Below are positions 36,329 through 46,574 of a stretch of 64,000 nt of DNA, piece after piece. This DNA comes from Alnus glutinosa. Taxonomy: Eukaryota > Streptophyta > Magnoliopsida > Fagales > Betulaceae. The translations under genes were made by a program, and so were the position numbers. Within the stretch, counting starts at the first letter, position 1; every line of letters starts with the position of its first letter. The notes under the pieces were generated by a model that saw nothing but the letters and a program-made list of their open reading frames with translations, had not been told where the DNA came from and ran no database searches. The stretch covers positions 2,313,001-2,377,000 of the forward strand of contig NC_084886.1 in NCBI RefSeq assembly GCF_958979055.1. The letters are read 5' to 3'.

Positions 36329-36399
36329 GGGTCCATAGCTCAATGGTAGAGCATTTGACTGCAGATCCAGAGGTAATAGGTTTGAACCCCGTTGGACCC
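36329..36399 (+). tRNA. tRNA-Cys (GCA), array copy 2, rebuilt after transposon insertion
   Basis: 71 nt with a perfect acceptor stem (GGGTCCA/TGGACCC), D arm GCTC/GAGC and anticodon loop CTGCAGA (GCA). The anticodon stem has one mismatch (TTTGA/TCCAG) and the T stem one (ATAGG/CCCGT). A T run follows at once. The first eight bases are the right-hand copy of the hAT target duplication, so the gene body stayed complete while its original leader was moved 959 bp away. The stem mismatches make full function uncertain. Confidence 0.7.
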
Positions 36400-36721
36400 T
36401 TTTTTATTTATTATTTATTCATTTAAAAAAGTGCTGTTTTTAATTTAACACCTAAAGATCAACTAGGATATATGCTTTAAACATTAATAGATAGTTAATG
36501 CTTTTGCCATGTGAATTGGTCGCTTAATTAATTAAACACGAGTCTTCAAAGGGTCTATATATCTTCTTTTTTCTTAGGTGGATTTTTTTTTCTTCTTCTA
36601 TGAATGCCTAGGTGGAATTTGGAATAGATTATACATATGTAACTAAACCTTTTGCATGGATGGGTTATGTGAGTACCATTGCCTTGTAACTAGCTCTGTC
36701 TTTTGAATATTGAATTTCTTG

Positions 36722-37365
36722 AGAAGACTGGCTCAACCAAAAGGCGAGTTAGGCGGTTACTTAAGGCCCCCAAGTGGAATAAGGCTCCCAAAGACAGGTT
36801 TGTTGGAGAAAAAAAAAAAAAAAAAACATAATCTGAAATAGTTTTATTTTTTCTTCAGTGGAATAAGGTCACAAAACAAGTTTGTTTGAAAAAAGAAAAA
36901 GAAAAAAGCCTAATCATAAGCTGAAACGGTTTTTTTTTTCTTTTTTTCTTTTTCCCAATGGAATAAGATCCCTAAAGATAGGTTTGTTTGGAAAAAAAAA
37001 AAAAAAAAAAAAAAAGCCCAATCAAAATCTGGAATGGTTTTGAAAAAAATAAAAGAAGCATGATCTTTTATTCGGATACTATTTAACTTTAATAGAAAAA
37101 TAAATAGTTAAAAGCCTAAGAACACAACAATTAATGCCAACAAAAAAAAAAAAAAAAAAGTGCATTCTCTTTCTTATTAGGAGACTCAACTAAAAGGATG
37201 TAGACTACAAGAAAGCCAATGAAGAGAGTGGAGCCCACGACAAAAGACTCGTTGAAATACAAGTCATAACTTTACAAAAACAACCATAATTGAGAGTGAG
37301 ACCCACAAAAAAATGTCTCTTTTAAAATTCACGCCTTAGGCTCCAAAATATATTGAGCCGGCCCT
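36722..37365. mobile_element. TIR element, 644 bp, nested in the tRNA array
   Basis: The left end contains GACTGGCTCAA and the right end TTGAGCCGGCCCT, inverted. Flanks ATTTCTTG (36714-36721) and ATTTCTAA (37366-37373) look like an 8-bp target duplication. The interior has A-rich repeats of a GGAATAAG(G/A)(C/T)C motif and no coding frame. The element at 63251-63764 has the same end words in the opposite orientation. Confidence 0.6.
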
Positions 37366-37823
37366 ATTTCTAAGGTTTGGTTGCCTAAAATGATTTTTCT
37401 CTTGATAAGAGTTTCTATTTCGTCAACAAAATATTTGACTTCTTTAAATTTCGAATTAATATTTCGTTGCATTGTTGATCACACACACGTACACATTAAT
37501 TAGGAGTTACATATTGTTATTATTTTTCATATATATTGTTTCTTTTTCTATATTTTATTAACTTCGGATACCCATTCCTCGGTGAGTTGTTTTCTTCTTC
37601 TGCTCAAAAATAGAAAATAATAAAAATAAATTCAAATAAATAAAAATAAATTCTTCTCTTCTTCTTTGTTATCTTTAATTACGTACCCCTGGCCGCGCAC
37701 TCCCCATTATTTTGTATCAAATGTTGCTTTAGATGAATTAGGGAAAAAATTGAAAAAAAAAAAAAAAAAAAAAATTCTTGGTTTAGATGTGTTGACAAAA
37801 ACCTTGAGATATTTTGATCATCA

Positions 37824-37894
37824 GGGCCCATAGATCAGTGGTAGAGCATTTGACTGCAGATCAAGAGGTCATCGGCTCGAACCCGGTTGGACTT
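37824..37894 (+). tRNA. tRNA-Cys (GCA)-like, array copy 3, probably decayed
   Basis: The anticodon arm (TTTGA-CTGCAGA-TCAAG, GCA) and T arm (ATCGG-CTCGAAC-CCGGT) are good. The acceptor stem GGGCCCA/TGGACTT has one mismatch and two terminal G-T pairs, and the D stem has one mismatch (GATC/GAGC). Only a TTTT run inside the 3' end serves as terminator. It is likely a pseudogene. Confidence 0.55.
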
Positions 37895-37968
37895 TTAAAC
37901 ATTAATAGATAATTAAAGCTTTTGCTATGTGAATTGGTCACTTAATTAATTAAACACGAGTCTTCAAT

Positions 37969-38028
<60 letters not shown>

Positions 38029-38130
38029 CTTCTTTCTTCTTAATTAGGTGGATTTTTTTTTTTTTTGATGAATACCTAGGTGGAATTTGGAATATATTAT
38101 ACGTATATAACCAAACCTTTTTGCATGCAT

Positions 38131-39167
38131 GGACCCGAATGTGTCTAATATATCGATCTTATTGCTTCTGGTTTGAAGAGATTTTCTGGTCTTTTAATTG
38201 AAGTTTACGTGTTTATATATCTGTGTACCTGAATGTCATGATCTTAATTACTGCTTCTATCCGGATCAAAACCTCCTCGTACGTACACGTATCATGCATG
38301 AAAGAAAAATATTCGTAAATATCCCCCAAAACACTCCCAATTAATTAAAACCACATACTATATTTTTTTTCTCCATTTACATCACCAAACAAATTAACAA
38401 ACAAACTTATATCACACCCACTTAATTAAAAATAAATAAATATAATTAATCCACAGAGGTAATGAAAAGCTCTGTAGTAGTTATTTTCCAAGAGAGAGCG
38501 AAGAGACAAAATCTTGTTTGTAGAGGAGGGAAGTCCCTCCTCCCATGATGTTTTGTGTTTGTGTTTTTAGAAGTTGGTAGGATGTTTTTCTTTCTTTCTT
38601 AGGGCAACGTTGTCCCTTAGAGAAGAAGGTAGTTTTGTCTCATCCTTTTCTGGGATGAAGATGTAGTTTTTATGATATGGTTGTGGCTTTTCTCCGGGGA
38701 AGTATACCAAATCTGGAACTTATGTTTTCATGGTCATGGGTAAAAATAGTTTTTGCTCCTATATATGGTCAAGCAAGTAGTGGAGAGTTTTGCCAAGCCG
38801 GGGAGAATAGTAGATTTGGTGTCCAAGGAGATGATGCTGGTGGAATAATAATCGGTGGCCCCTATACGTGGGTTGCACACGATGGCTTGCAGAGACGGTG
38901 GTACTAATTGCGCGAGAAGGACCGGTTAGTTTTAGTTCAAACTTGCACTGTAAAAGTTATTTCTAGCTCAAAATATGTGTCATCTTCTAAATTTTATACG
39001 TATCCATGTTACTTAGATGCATTTTCTGTTATTTAGATTATTTTTTAGCAGCTGTAGTCTATTATGTTTTGAGTCATGAATAGATGAAACTCTATTTTCT
39101 GCCTCTGACTAATTAGTTTATTAAAGTCATTGTAATTTTGAATAATATTAGACAGTTCGGTATCTTT

Positions 39168-39202
<35 letters not shown>

Positions 39203-39240
39203 CTCCCTGCTGGCCAAGAGATGCAAGATATGTACTAAAA
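38131..39240. other. Spacer without recognised gene
   Basis: The stretch 38450-38930 is less AT-rich, with a 76-codon frame at 38677-38907 that matches no family I recognise. It could be a captured exon or retroposon leader. A (TA)n tract lies at about 39171-39200. Confidence 0.3.
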
Positions 39241-39554
39241 TTTATTTATTTTGATAGGTAAGACTTTATTGCACAACAAACGAACACACAGATAAAAAAA
39301 ATACAATTAAAAAAAATTACAATTAAGGAGATCGAGAGGCTGACCACGGACCCCAAGTAGTACAACGTAACAAACAGACTCCAAGATCTGAAAGATCCTA
39401 TCAAAGACATTATATCCTTGAAAGATTATTCTGGAGTTTCTTTAAATCTATAAAAAAGAAACATATTGGAACAACTGCATCGACTGACCAAACTTCTTCA
39501 AAGACACGAGAAATCAATACCAGATGATTCACAGGCATACTTGCACTTAAAATT
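39241..39554 (-). other. Downstream flank of BAHD-5 with a possible retroposon tail
   Basis: The GATAGGTAAGACTTTATTGC word at about 39254 is the kind of tail motif seen in other short minus-strand retroposons here. The ~130 bp next to the stop codon is probably 3' UTR. Confidence 0.3.
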
Positions 39555-40853
39555 TTAAACTGCAGAAACTTTGGGCGATGAAACCTGAGCCAGGAGCTCC
39601 TTGTCGACTTCAAATTTAGCCATGTCTTCCTCATCCAAGTTAATCCATACCTCTACTCCACTCCCTGACTTCCTGTCAAAGAAAGTAACAAGATTCGGGA
39701 AGATCAACCTACCCGAGCCCGCCCATACAGGCTTCCCCCATCCGAAATCAGCTTCAAAGACAGGAAACCTGCACAAGCTGGTGAAGGCCAACGAGATCAC
39801 CTCTCCTTTCCTCAATCTTTCCGCGTTTTCTCTGATAAAACTCGAGTGCCCACCACTCTCTCTGAAACTTTTCACGTAATTCATGTCGGCTTTCCTAATG
39901 CCATCTCGCACCGGAATAACAATGCTGCGGAACCCATCCTCGGCGTCCCTGGAGAGTACAGAGGCTGTCGACACGCTCATATTTCCAAAATAATTTTCCG
40001 ACAGCGGCGGCTCCATCCTCGGACGCAGGTTCGCTATGTGAAAAACGGTGCAGATCTTATTGGGATCCGCATCTGGTTGGGTGGAGGCAAGGAAGCGGCT
40101 ATATATGAAAGCCGACAAGGCCTCCACGCGAGTGGGTCGTGGGTATTCGATGTTCGGGTCGTTACTGCTGTATTTGGCTCTTATAGCGGCTACAGCAGAC
40201 GCGTCGAAGACGAATCTCTTTATCACAATATTTTTCATCCCCATCCCCCACGTGCTTGGACTTCTGCTAAGAAAAGTTTCCGGGGGGAAGATCTCGGCGG
40301 CCTCGAATCGCGGAGTCGCTATGTCGCCACTACCACGAGCAATAGCAGCAAAACTGTTGAGGAACAAGAAGAATGAGGAAGCATCCGCCACCTTGTGGGC
40401 GAAGAGGAAACCGATCGCGATCCCACCACAGTCGAAGGAGGTGAACTGGATGGCTAAGGCTAGTTCATTGACATCTTCCAGTGAAAACGGCAAGAACTTG
40501 TTGTTCTCAGCTGGGTTTGGATCCTCCAGAAATTCGGAAAGACTGCAGTTGGCCTTGGCTTCCGCGTAGTGGACGCCCTCGTCGTTGCAATCAACGTGAA
40601 AATTGTCCTTAACCCGTCCTGCTAGCGGGTAGAATCGCGTCAAGGCCTCGGACATGGATTTCTTTATCCAGTCCTGGCGTTCCTCGGTGGTGATATTTGC
40701 ACGGGCATCTCTATGGTAAAAGAGAACAAGAGGCATGAAAATGGAAGGTGTAATTTGATCAATGAAGGAGAGAGTGTGGCGGCGGAGGTGGTCAGGGGTG
40801 GACGAAGAGGGTTTGATGGTGTCTGTGGAGATAACTTCCACGTTAACCTTCAT
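39555..40853 (-). CDS. BAHD-5: BAHD acyltransferase, vinorine-synthase-like, intact
   Basis: This single-exon frame of 432 residues starts MKVNVEVISTDTIKPSSSTP. Motifs in order are LSFIDQITPSIFMPLVLFY at 28-46, LTRFYPLAGRVKDN at 71-84, CGGIAIGFLFAHKVAD with catalytic His153 and Asp157, FVFDASA at 214-220, TRVEALSAF at 241-249, and DFGWG at 369-373. It is a probable cytosolic acyl-CoA-dependent O-acyltransferase of specialised metabolism with unknown substrate. It is closest to BAHD-7 and the fragment at 49073-49351, sharing the CNDEGVHY and EDPNPAE segments, and forms with them a separate subgroup from BAHD-2/3. Upstream sequence with GGTTTATTAGT and the TATA region is also shared with those copies. 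Confidence 0.94.
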   Translation of the reverse strand: MKVNVEVISTDTIKPSSSTPDHLRRHTLSFIDQITPSIFMPLVLFYHRDARANITTEERQDWIKKSMSEALTRFYPLAGRVKDNFHVDCNDEGVHYAEAKANCSLSEFLEDPNPAENNKFLPFSLEDVNELALAIQFTSFDCGGIAIGFLFAHKVADASSFFLFLNSFAAIARGSGDIATPRFEAAEIFPPETFLSRSPSTWGMGMKNIVIKRFVFDASAVAAIRAKYSSNDPNIEYPRPTRVEALSAFIYSRFLASTQPDADPNKICTVFHIANLRPRMEPPLSENYFGNMSVSTASVLSRDAEDGFRSIVIPVRDGIRKADMNYVKSFRESGGHSSFIRENAERLRKGEVISLAFTSLCRFPVFEADFGWGKPVWAGSGRLIFPNLVTFFDRKSGSGVEVWINLDEEDMAKFEVDKELLAQVSSPKVSAV

Positions 40854-40937
40854 CGTGCTAGAAAATGGCTGCCGAAATTAACACAGGTTTATTAGTAGGT
40901 GAGGCTGAGAATGAAAACCCAGCAAGGCCAGCACAGC

Positions 40938-40950
40938 TATATATATAGAG
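40938..40950 (-). promoter_or_regulatory. TATA region of BAHD-5
   Basis: Minus-strand CTCTATATATATAG lies about 85-95 bp before the start. The adjoining plus-strand word TATATAGAGGTGCT recurs exactly at the BAHD-7 promoter and, as TCTAGAGGTGCTGACAC, at 49494 and 58773. Confidence 0.55.
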
Positions 40951-41429
40951 GTGCTAACTGCTACGCACTGGGAAGCGGGGCCGGGGAGCTATATATCTTT
41001 TAATAAATTAATAATAAATATTAATTCCTCTAATTTTTTTTTTTTAACACTTTTTTAGGTGGAGGGATCGAATAAAAGTAATGAATTTATTGGAATCAAA
41101 CTCATAAATTTAAATTTTAAAATTATAATAGTGTATCAAAATATAATGAATATTGCATGAGGAGGACATCACGATCGAAGAGATTTCCGTAAATGTTTAT
41201 TTCTCCAACAAATTTCAAATTTAGATCTAAATTAAACTAAACCATGTGGTACGGTTTAATGGTTGCTCGTATTTTTTATACACGATCGAAGCTGTACGTA
41301 CGTACATGCATGCATGAGAGGGTCCAAGGAAATGGAGAGGAATTTTAAAGCTGAAATTATATTTTATAAATTCAATATATATTGTCTCAATATTTAAATT
41401 TTTTTAAATCAAATGATATCTCTTGGAGC

Positions 41430-42670
41430 ATCCACATCAAGCTCTCTAATTTTTTTTTCAAATTTAACCTAAACAATCTACTTTTTTGATTTTATCTCAC
41501 TTTTAAAATACTTTCTACATCAAACTCTCTAAATATTTTTTCATTTTAATTATATATTATTTTTTATTAATTTTCACACAACCAATTTAACTGTATGAAT
41601 TATGAACATCAAATTTTCCTACCAAAAACAATCCCTCTACAATCATGTATGCACGTAACCACAATCTCAACATTACACTATACCACTAAACCGGCCTATT
41701 TTTTTTTTTTTTTTTTTATTAAAAAAAAAAAAAAAACGACCTCCAGCTGTAAAACACAAACTGCCCAACTCCATCCAAAAGCCGCCACGTATACTGAAGA
41801 TGACGCAGTGACCTTATTTCCAAAACCTTCTCAAGACTTCCTAAACTTCTTCTCTTGCTAGTCTTCACTTCAGTTTGGTTCTTCCCTTCACTTTAGTTTT
41901 AGCTTCCTTCCTCAATAACCGCATTCCTTGCCTGATGAAGAATCAACCTGTGACAAGTTCTCTCTTCCCACTCATTCTCCAAGCAACAACGCCGTCTGCA
42001 AATCCACAGAGTTTTTTGTTTCAGCAACTGTCCTCCACGGAGCTAAAAGACATCGCGCCAGAGAGAGATGATGCGGAAGCTTGAAGGCGCGGAGGAAAAG
42101 TGAAGACGCGCGGGAAGAGAAAAAAAAATGATATTAAAGTGAATGGCGTAAGAGCAAATGGGGTTAAATTTGGAGAGAGTTTCTTACGAGAGTTAGTTTG
42201 GGGAAATAATAGAGCTCAAAAGCATAGAGGTTTTTGAAAAGTTTTTCTAATATCTGGTGAAAAGTTCAAAATAGAGAGTTTGATACTGGTAACTCTCTAA
42301 ATTTTCTCTAAATTTTAACTTAAGAATCTACTTTTTTTTTTTTTTTTAATTTTATCTATCACTTTTAAAAGACTCCCTACATCAAATTCTTCAAATCTTT
42401 TTCTATTTCCACAAAATATTAATTTTTTATTAGTTTTAAGCTACTACTCCTAACAAATGAGGAGAGAAAAAAGTGAAAAGTAAAATAAAATGAAAGAGAA
42501 ATGATAAATATTCAATAGTTCATAAAATTTGTGAGTCAAATTTGGAGTGAAATTTTGACAAAAAGCTAAAATAAAGAAATTATAGAAAATTTGTTGAAGT
42601 AGATTTTTTTGAGTTTTTCACTAAATTTTGATGAAAAATTTGAAATAAAGAGCTCACTAGAGATACACTT
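41430..42670. mobile_element. Foldback element(s) with captured GC-richer middle
   Basis: The left arm has GGAGCATCCACATCAAGCTC and CAAACTCTCTAAAT words. Direct and inverted copies recur at about 42270-42390 and 42620-42670 (GAGCTCACTAGAGATACACT). A GC-richer segment at about 41750-42110 lies inside. It may be a captured gene piece, but I do not recognise it. Exact ends are uncertain, and two nested elements are possible. Confidence 0.4.
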
Positions 42671-42698
42671 ACACCATTAATGCTAGGGCAAAACTTTA

Positions 42699-43088
42699 GT
42701 CTCGTTTGGTTTGCGGAATGTTTATTCTATTTGGAAAATGAATAACTATTCCTAGGAATAGATGAAGATGGAATGGAATAACTGTTCCTATTTTTTTGTT
42801 TGGTTGTACCGGTGGAATAGAACATTGCATATGTATTCTTTTGTTTGGTACAGTGCAATACATTGGTGAATGGAATCATATTATAATCAAATTTCCTAAA
42901 ACACCCTTATAATACAAATATAATTTATATTATTAAGGACATTTTTTTTCTTTATTTTAGAAACATAAACAGTCATACTATGACTTTTTTTTTTAAAAAA
43001 AAAATAAAAATAAAAAATAAAAAATTCATTGAGTTCATGGCTTTTTTTTTTTTTTCATATACAATTATGCTACAAAATGATTTATAAG

Positions 43089-43126
<38 letters not shown>

Positions 43127-43856
43127 ATAATCATCATATCACCATCATAAAAAAATAGATCTAAATGCAAAGCCTTTTTTATTTGTTTTCCAGCAACAAA
43201 CATTCGTTCTTTGCTTACAAAGTTTTTCCCAAGCCTCCGCAAGGCAATTGGAGCAATTGGAGTCCCCCCGATATCAAGAAGTACTCATTTTGCTACGTCT
43301 AAGTGCATTCTGTAGGCTACATCACAGGAAAAAAAAAAAAAAACCCACAACAAATTAAGTTGGGTTGAGAAACGGAGAGAGGGGAATGAGAATATAATTG
43401 CAGAGATGGAGAGAGATACTGATGGTGCATTTAAGTGTTAAATTTTTGAAATCAGAATTAAATTATTATTCTATTTACGAATTTTGAGGTTTGACATTTT
43501 AGAAAAAATTGAATAAAATATGATTTATTTTTGAAAAAAGTATAATCAAAATTATATTTTATTTTCAAAATTTCGTATCCAAACACACCATGAGTTGAGA
43601 AACAGAGAGAGAGGGATAAGAGACTTGGGTGTTGAGAGGGTTGGGGCTTTTGGGCAAAAGACAAATTTCATTTATTCTCACAGGAAAGGAATAGGTATTC
43701 CACTCAAAAAAGGAATACCTATTCCTCTTCGTAAGGGAATAGCTATTCCGTGGGAATAACTATTCCCTTAAATAATATACAACCAAACAAAGAAATAGCT
43801 ATTCCATAAGAATAACTATTCCTTTCCATGGGTCTAATCCACGAACCAAACGAGAC
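42699..43856. mobile_element. TIR element, 1,158 bp
   Basis: Ends are GTCTCGTTTGGTTTGCGGA and, reverse-complemented, GTCTCGTTTGGTTCGTGGA. Next to both ends are inverted clusters of GGAATAACTATTCC-type words. The middle has opposing A and T runs, and no transposase frame is present. A matching target duplication was not found. Confidence 0.65.
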
Positions 43857-43912
43857 CCATTGGGTTTGGGGGCTTCAACCTGTAATACCCCAATCCAACA
43901 ATATGCATAAAA

Positions 43913-43954
<42 letters not shown>

Positions 43955-44339
43955 ACATTATTTAATATTCTCAAATGAATCTGTCATAAAAAAATTTCAC
44001 AGGTTAACCAGGTATTTATATTCTTCAAGCATCAATCAACATTATCTAAAAATCACTTGAGACTACTTCAACTTTCAATTTTTTTTATTTTTTATTTTTT
44101 TTTTATTTTGTAAGTAACTTTTAATTTTTCTAGATCGAGCACAATTTGAACTTTGAATTTTGGTTGGAAGATTTTGAAGTAGTTGCTATGTTGGTTACAA
44201 GAATCCTATCAGGCGTGCTTTTGCAATAGTAGTACTAGGATGAGTGACTTTTTGAAAAGTCTGATTTGAGGAACAAAAAACGAACAATATTGTGTCGTTA
44301 GGGATATGTCGTTACACACCCCTCCACACCAAAAATAAG
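43857..44339. other. Spacer with (TA)n tract
   Basis: A TA repeat lies at about 43916-43952. No gene is seen. Confidence 0.4.
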
Positions 44340-44870
44340 GCTTTATTCTTGCTTTTATTAGTCATCAACCCAAGCCAGCATCAAACCAAAACATCTTCAC
44401 CTCCTCCTCCCGACACCCTTCTCAATCCAAAATTAATATATTAAGCAATTCCTAAGGTCGCTACACTGTCTACATCCGATGGTAGGGTGCAAGAAAAGAA
44501 CTGAGGAAAAAAGGATATGAGATAAATAAACAAGAAAAAGAGAGCTAGAGCTTGAAGCTTAGCTTTCATTCTTCTGGAGATGATGAACTTAGAAATGGTC
44601 AGATAATTATTTTGCCATCGTTGCCTTCCTATTGACTTTTTCGTTTCCATCACTATATCTTATTTTATTCAATTCTAATAGATTCTAGTAAAAGGTTTTG
44701 CTTCATCCACAAGCTTGTGGAAGGGGAATTAAGCACCGTACCATACCAATTTTTCCATAATAGTGGTTGGCAGATTTAATTAACAAACACAATAACTCAC
44801 AATTCTTCTAAAAGATTATTGAACTTCTGTTGTCGGCAGTTTTCATGTTAACATTGAAATTGGGTAATTT
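44340..44870. repeat. Diverged copy of the BAHD spacer repeat
   Basis: Blocks such as CCAAAACATC, the TACACTGTCTACATCCGATG block (50.5 kb has TGTATGTCTACATCCGAGGG), ATTATTTTGCCATCG and CAGTTTTCATGTTAACATTG match the spacer at about 50450-50900 and 59730-60420, in the same order. It marks an older copy of the duplicated unit downstream of BAHD-5's promoter side. Confidence 0.55.
44441..44569 (-). CDS. Possible small secreted peptide ORF (42 residues), doubtful
   Basis: From the internal Met at 44569 the frame reads a Lys-containing start, a hydrophobic run (ALALFFLFIYLISFF) and then FSCTLPSDVDSVATLGIA-stop, which has the look of a signal peptide with a short tail. The frame also extends upstream to 44653. 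The homologous stretch in the younger spacer copies (about 50560 and 59840) does not keep this frame. I do not recognise a family, and it may be chance. Confidence 0.2.
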   Translation of the reverse strand: MKAKLQALALFFLFIYLISFFPQFFSCTLPSDVDSVATLGIA

Positions 44871-44888
44871 TTTTTAATTAAATAATAA

Positions 44889-45557
44889 GGATAAATGTCT
44901 AATAAATCTTTGAGTCGGAGTGTCATTTGAAATCGATCACTCACTTTATAAAAATCAACATTCGCTATTTACCTTTTTCGCGAATTTGAAATCAGTCATT
45001 CTATGATATTTTCGTCCATTTTTTTCGTAACTTCCATTAGTACTACGTCAGCATTTTCGTCACATCATCTTAATTTTTTTATTATATTATATTATTTTTT
45101 ATTTAAAGAAAAAAAAAAAGGGAAAAGAGGGGTTTGTGGGGTGGCTGGCATCACCTTTGAGGTGGCTCGCGGCCACCCCCTAGGGCCGAGAGTGGCTGTG
45201 CGACCACCCCCAAGGCCTGGGGGTGGCCTTTAGGCTACCCCTAGATCCATTTCATGCCGAGTGGCCGTGAGCCACCCCACTCCCCAAGGGAGTGGCTGCA
45301 AACCCCACTTTTATATTTTTTTTTTTTATAAATAAATAAAAAAATATATATATATAATAAAAAATAATATTTTAAGATGATGTGGCGAAAATGCTAATTG
45401 ACTTGGCATTAACGGAAGTTGCGAAAATGGATGGAAAAATCACAGAATGACTGATTTCAAATTCGCAAAAAAGTTAAGCAGCGAATGTTAATTTTTAAAA
45501 AATGAGGAATCAATTTCAAATAGCACTCCGACTCAAGGATTTATTAGATATTTACCC
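44889..45557. mobile_element. MULE-like foldback element with perfect 9-bp target duplication
   Basis: The 669-bp element has ends GGATAAATGTCTAATAAATC and (reverse complement of the right end) GGGTAAATATCTAATAAATC, with inverted arms of about 170 bp. AAATAATAA flanks it on both sides (44880-44888 and 45558-45566); 9 bp is the Mutator size. The GC-rich centre carries GTGGC/GCCAC-rich words similar in style to the centre of the 22272-23085 element. No coding frame is present. Confidence 0.8.
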
Positions 45558-45566
45558 AAATAATAA

Positions 45567-46516
45567 TTTATAACTCTCTGAATAGGCTTTCGAACTCAAC
45601 CAGAATTACAATAAACGATGTAGGGCGGAATTTACTAACATTTTCGGTGAAAGTGAAAATAGAAAAAATGTCAAAAATAATATTGGAGCATCTCTGTTTG
45701 ATTAGAAATTTACCTGTTCTCAAGCAATGGAAGTATAAAAGGAAAGAATTGATTGTCAAGCCAAAATTTTATTTTATTTTCTTATTTACAATTAAGATTT
45801 TATTTCCTTTACTTAATTACTAGCTAGGACTAGATTTGGTTTATTTGTTTATTTTCCTTATTGGGATTAGACTTACTATTAGAGAAATGATATTTACACA
45901 ACTTTTACACAACACACTCACATGAGGTGAGACTCACCACATGGATCCCACCTCATGTGAGTGCGTTGAGTAAAAATTATATAAATCTTGTTGTGTAAGA
46001 ATCACAGCTTGACTCAATTTTTTGATTACTTATCTTAATCTTTCGCTACATCAAGAAAATGGCCCTTTTTATAGGACTGATTTACTCGTTAATTGACATG
46101 CATAACATCTTTAGTAAGGGTGTTCTTTTTCTTTCTTTCATCATTTGTCAATGAATTTACGTCCAGATCGAGGTTGAGTGCAAGAATAGGATTGGAGCTT
46201 AACTTGTTGAAGTTATCACACAGCAATTAATAATTCAAATCTATTTATACTATATTTCCTTGTCCCAGTACTGCCCCGCAAATTAAAGAAAAAAAAATAA
46301 AATTTCTTCATCAAAGTTGTTCGAAGTCTTAACCTTGAAGTGTCGTGTTCTTCGTAAAATATAATTTCTAAATGATGAGTGATCGTCCTCCTATGATTGA
46401 TGGTAACACATATTTTAAAATAGTAAATTTTATCCCTGATTAACTGACACATTATTAGAAATTAACTTTTGAGAAAAGAATTTGTCATATAGCAGTATAC
46501 GTACTAGCTAGCTTCA

Positions 46517-46520
<4 letters not shown>
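45567..46520. other. Spacer with a hairpin MITE
   Basis: At about 45893-46005, CACTCACATGAGGTG (45915-45929) and its exact inverse CACCTCATGTGAGTG (45949-45963) form a hairpin flanked by TTACACAA words on both sides. It is a short MITE. Nothing else is recognised. Confidence 0.5.

Positions 46521-46572
<52 letters not shown>
46521..46572. repeat. (TA)n microsatellite
   Basis: A continuous TA run of about 26 units. Confidence 0.95.

Positions 46573-46574
<2 letters not shown>

Larger units (their letters stand above)
34480..38130 (+). repeat. Tandem array of roughly 0.8-kb units each carrying a tRNA-Cys-like gene
   Basis: Shared blocks in order are a leader (GCTTTAGATG..., CTTGAGATATTTTGATCA), the tRNA, then AACATTAATAGATAATTAA, GAGTCTTCAAAGG, CCTAGGTGGAATTTGGAATA, ACCAAACCTTTTGCATG, an LTR tail, CCTCGGTGAGTTG and a CTTTGTTATCTTTAATTAC block. 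tRNA starts are 34591, 36329 and 37824. After removing nested insertions of 959 bp and 644 bp, the spacings are 779 and 851 bp. A TC/TA microsatellite (about 37974-38030) lies in the last unit. Confidence 0.75.

Noticed and set aside
34480..38130. CRISPR-like array
   Set aside because: Units are about 0.8 kb, contain tRNA-like genes and lie in a eukaryotic genome; spacing and unit size do not fit.
39846..40569. Plus-strand frames of 176 and 173 codons
   Set aside because: They lie antisense to BAHD-5 and mirror its codon pattern; equivalent shadows lie over BAHD-1, -2, -3, -4 and -7.
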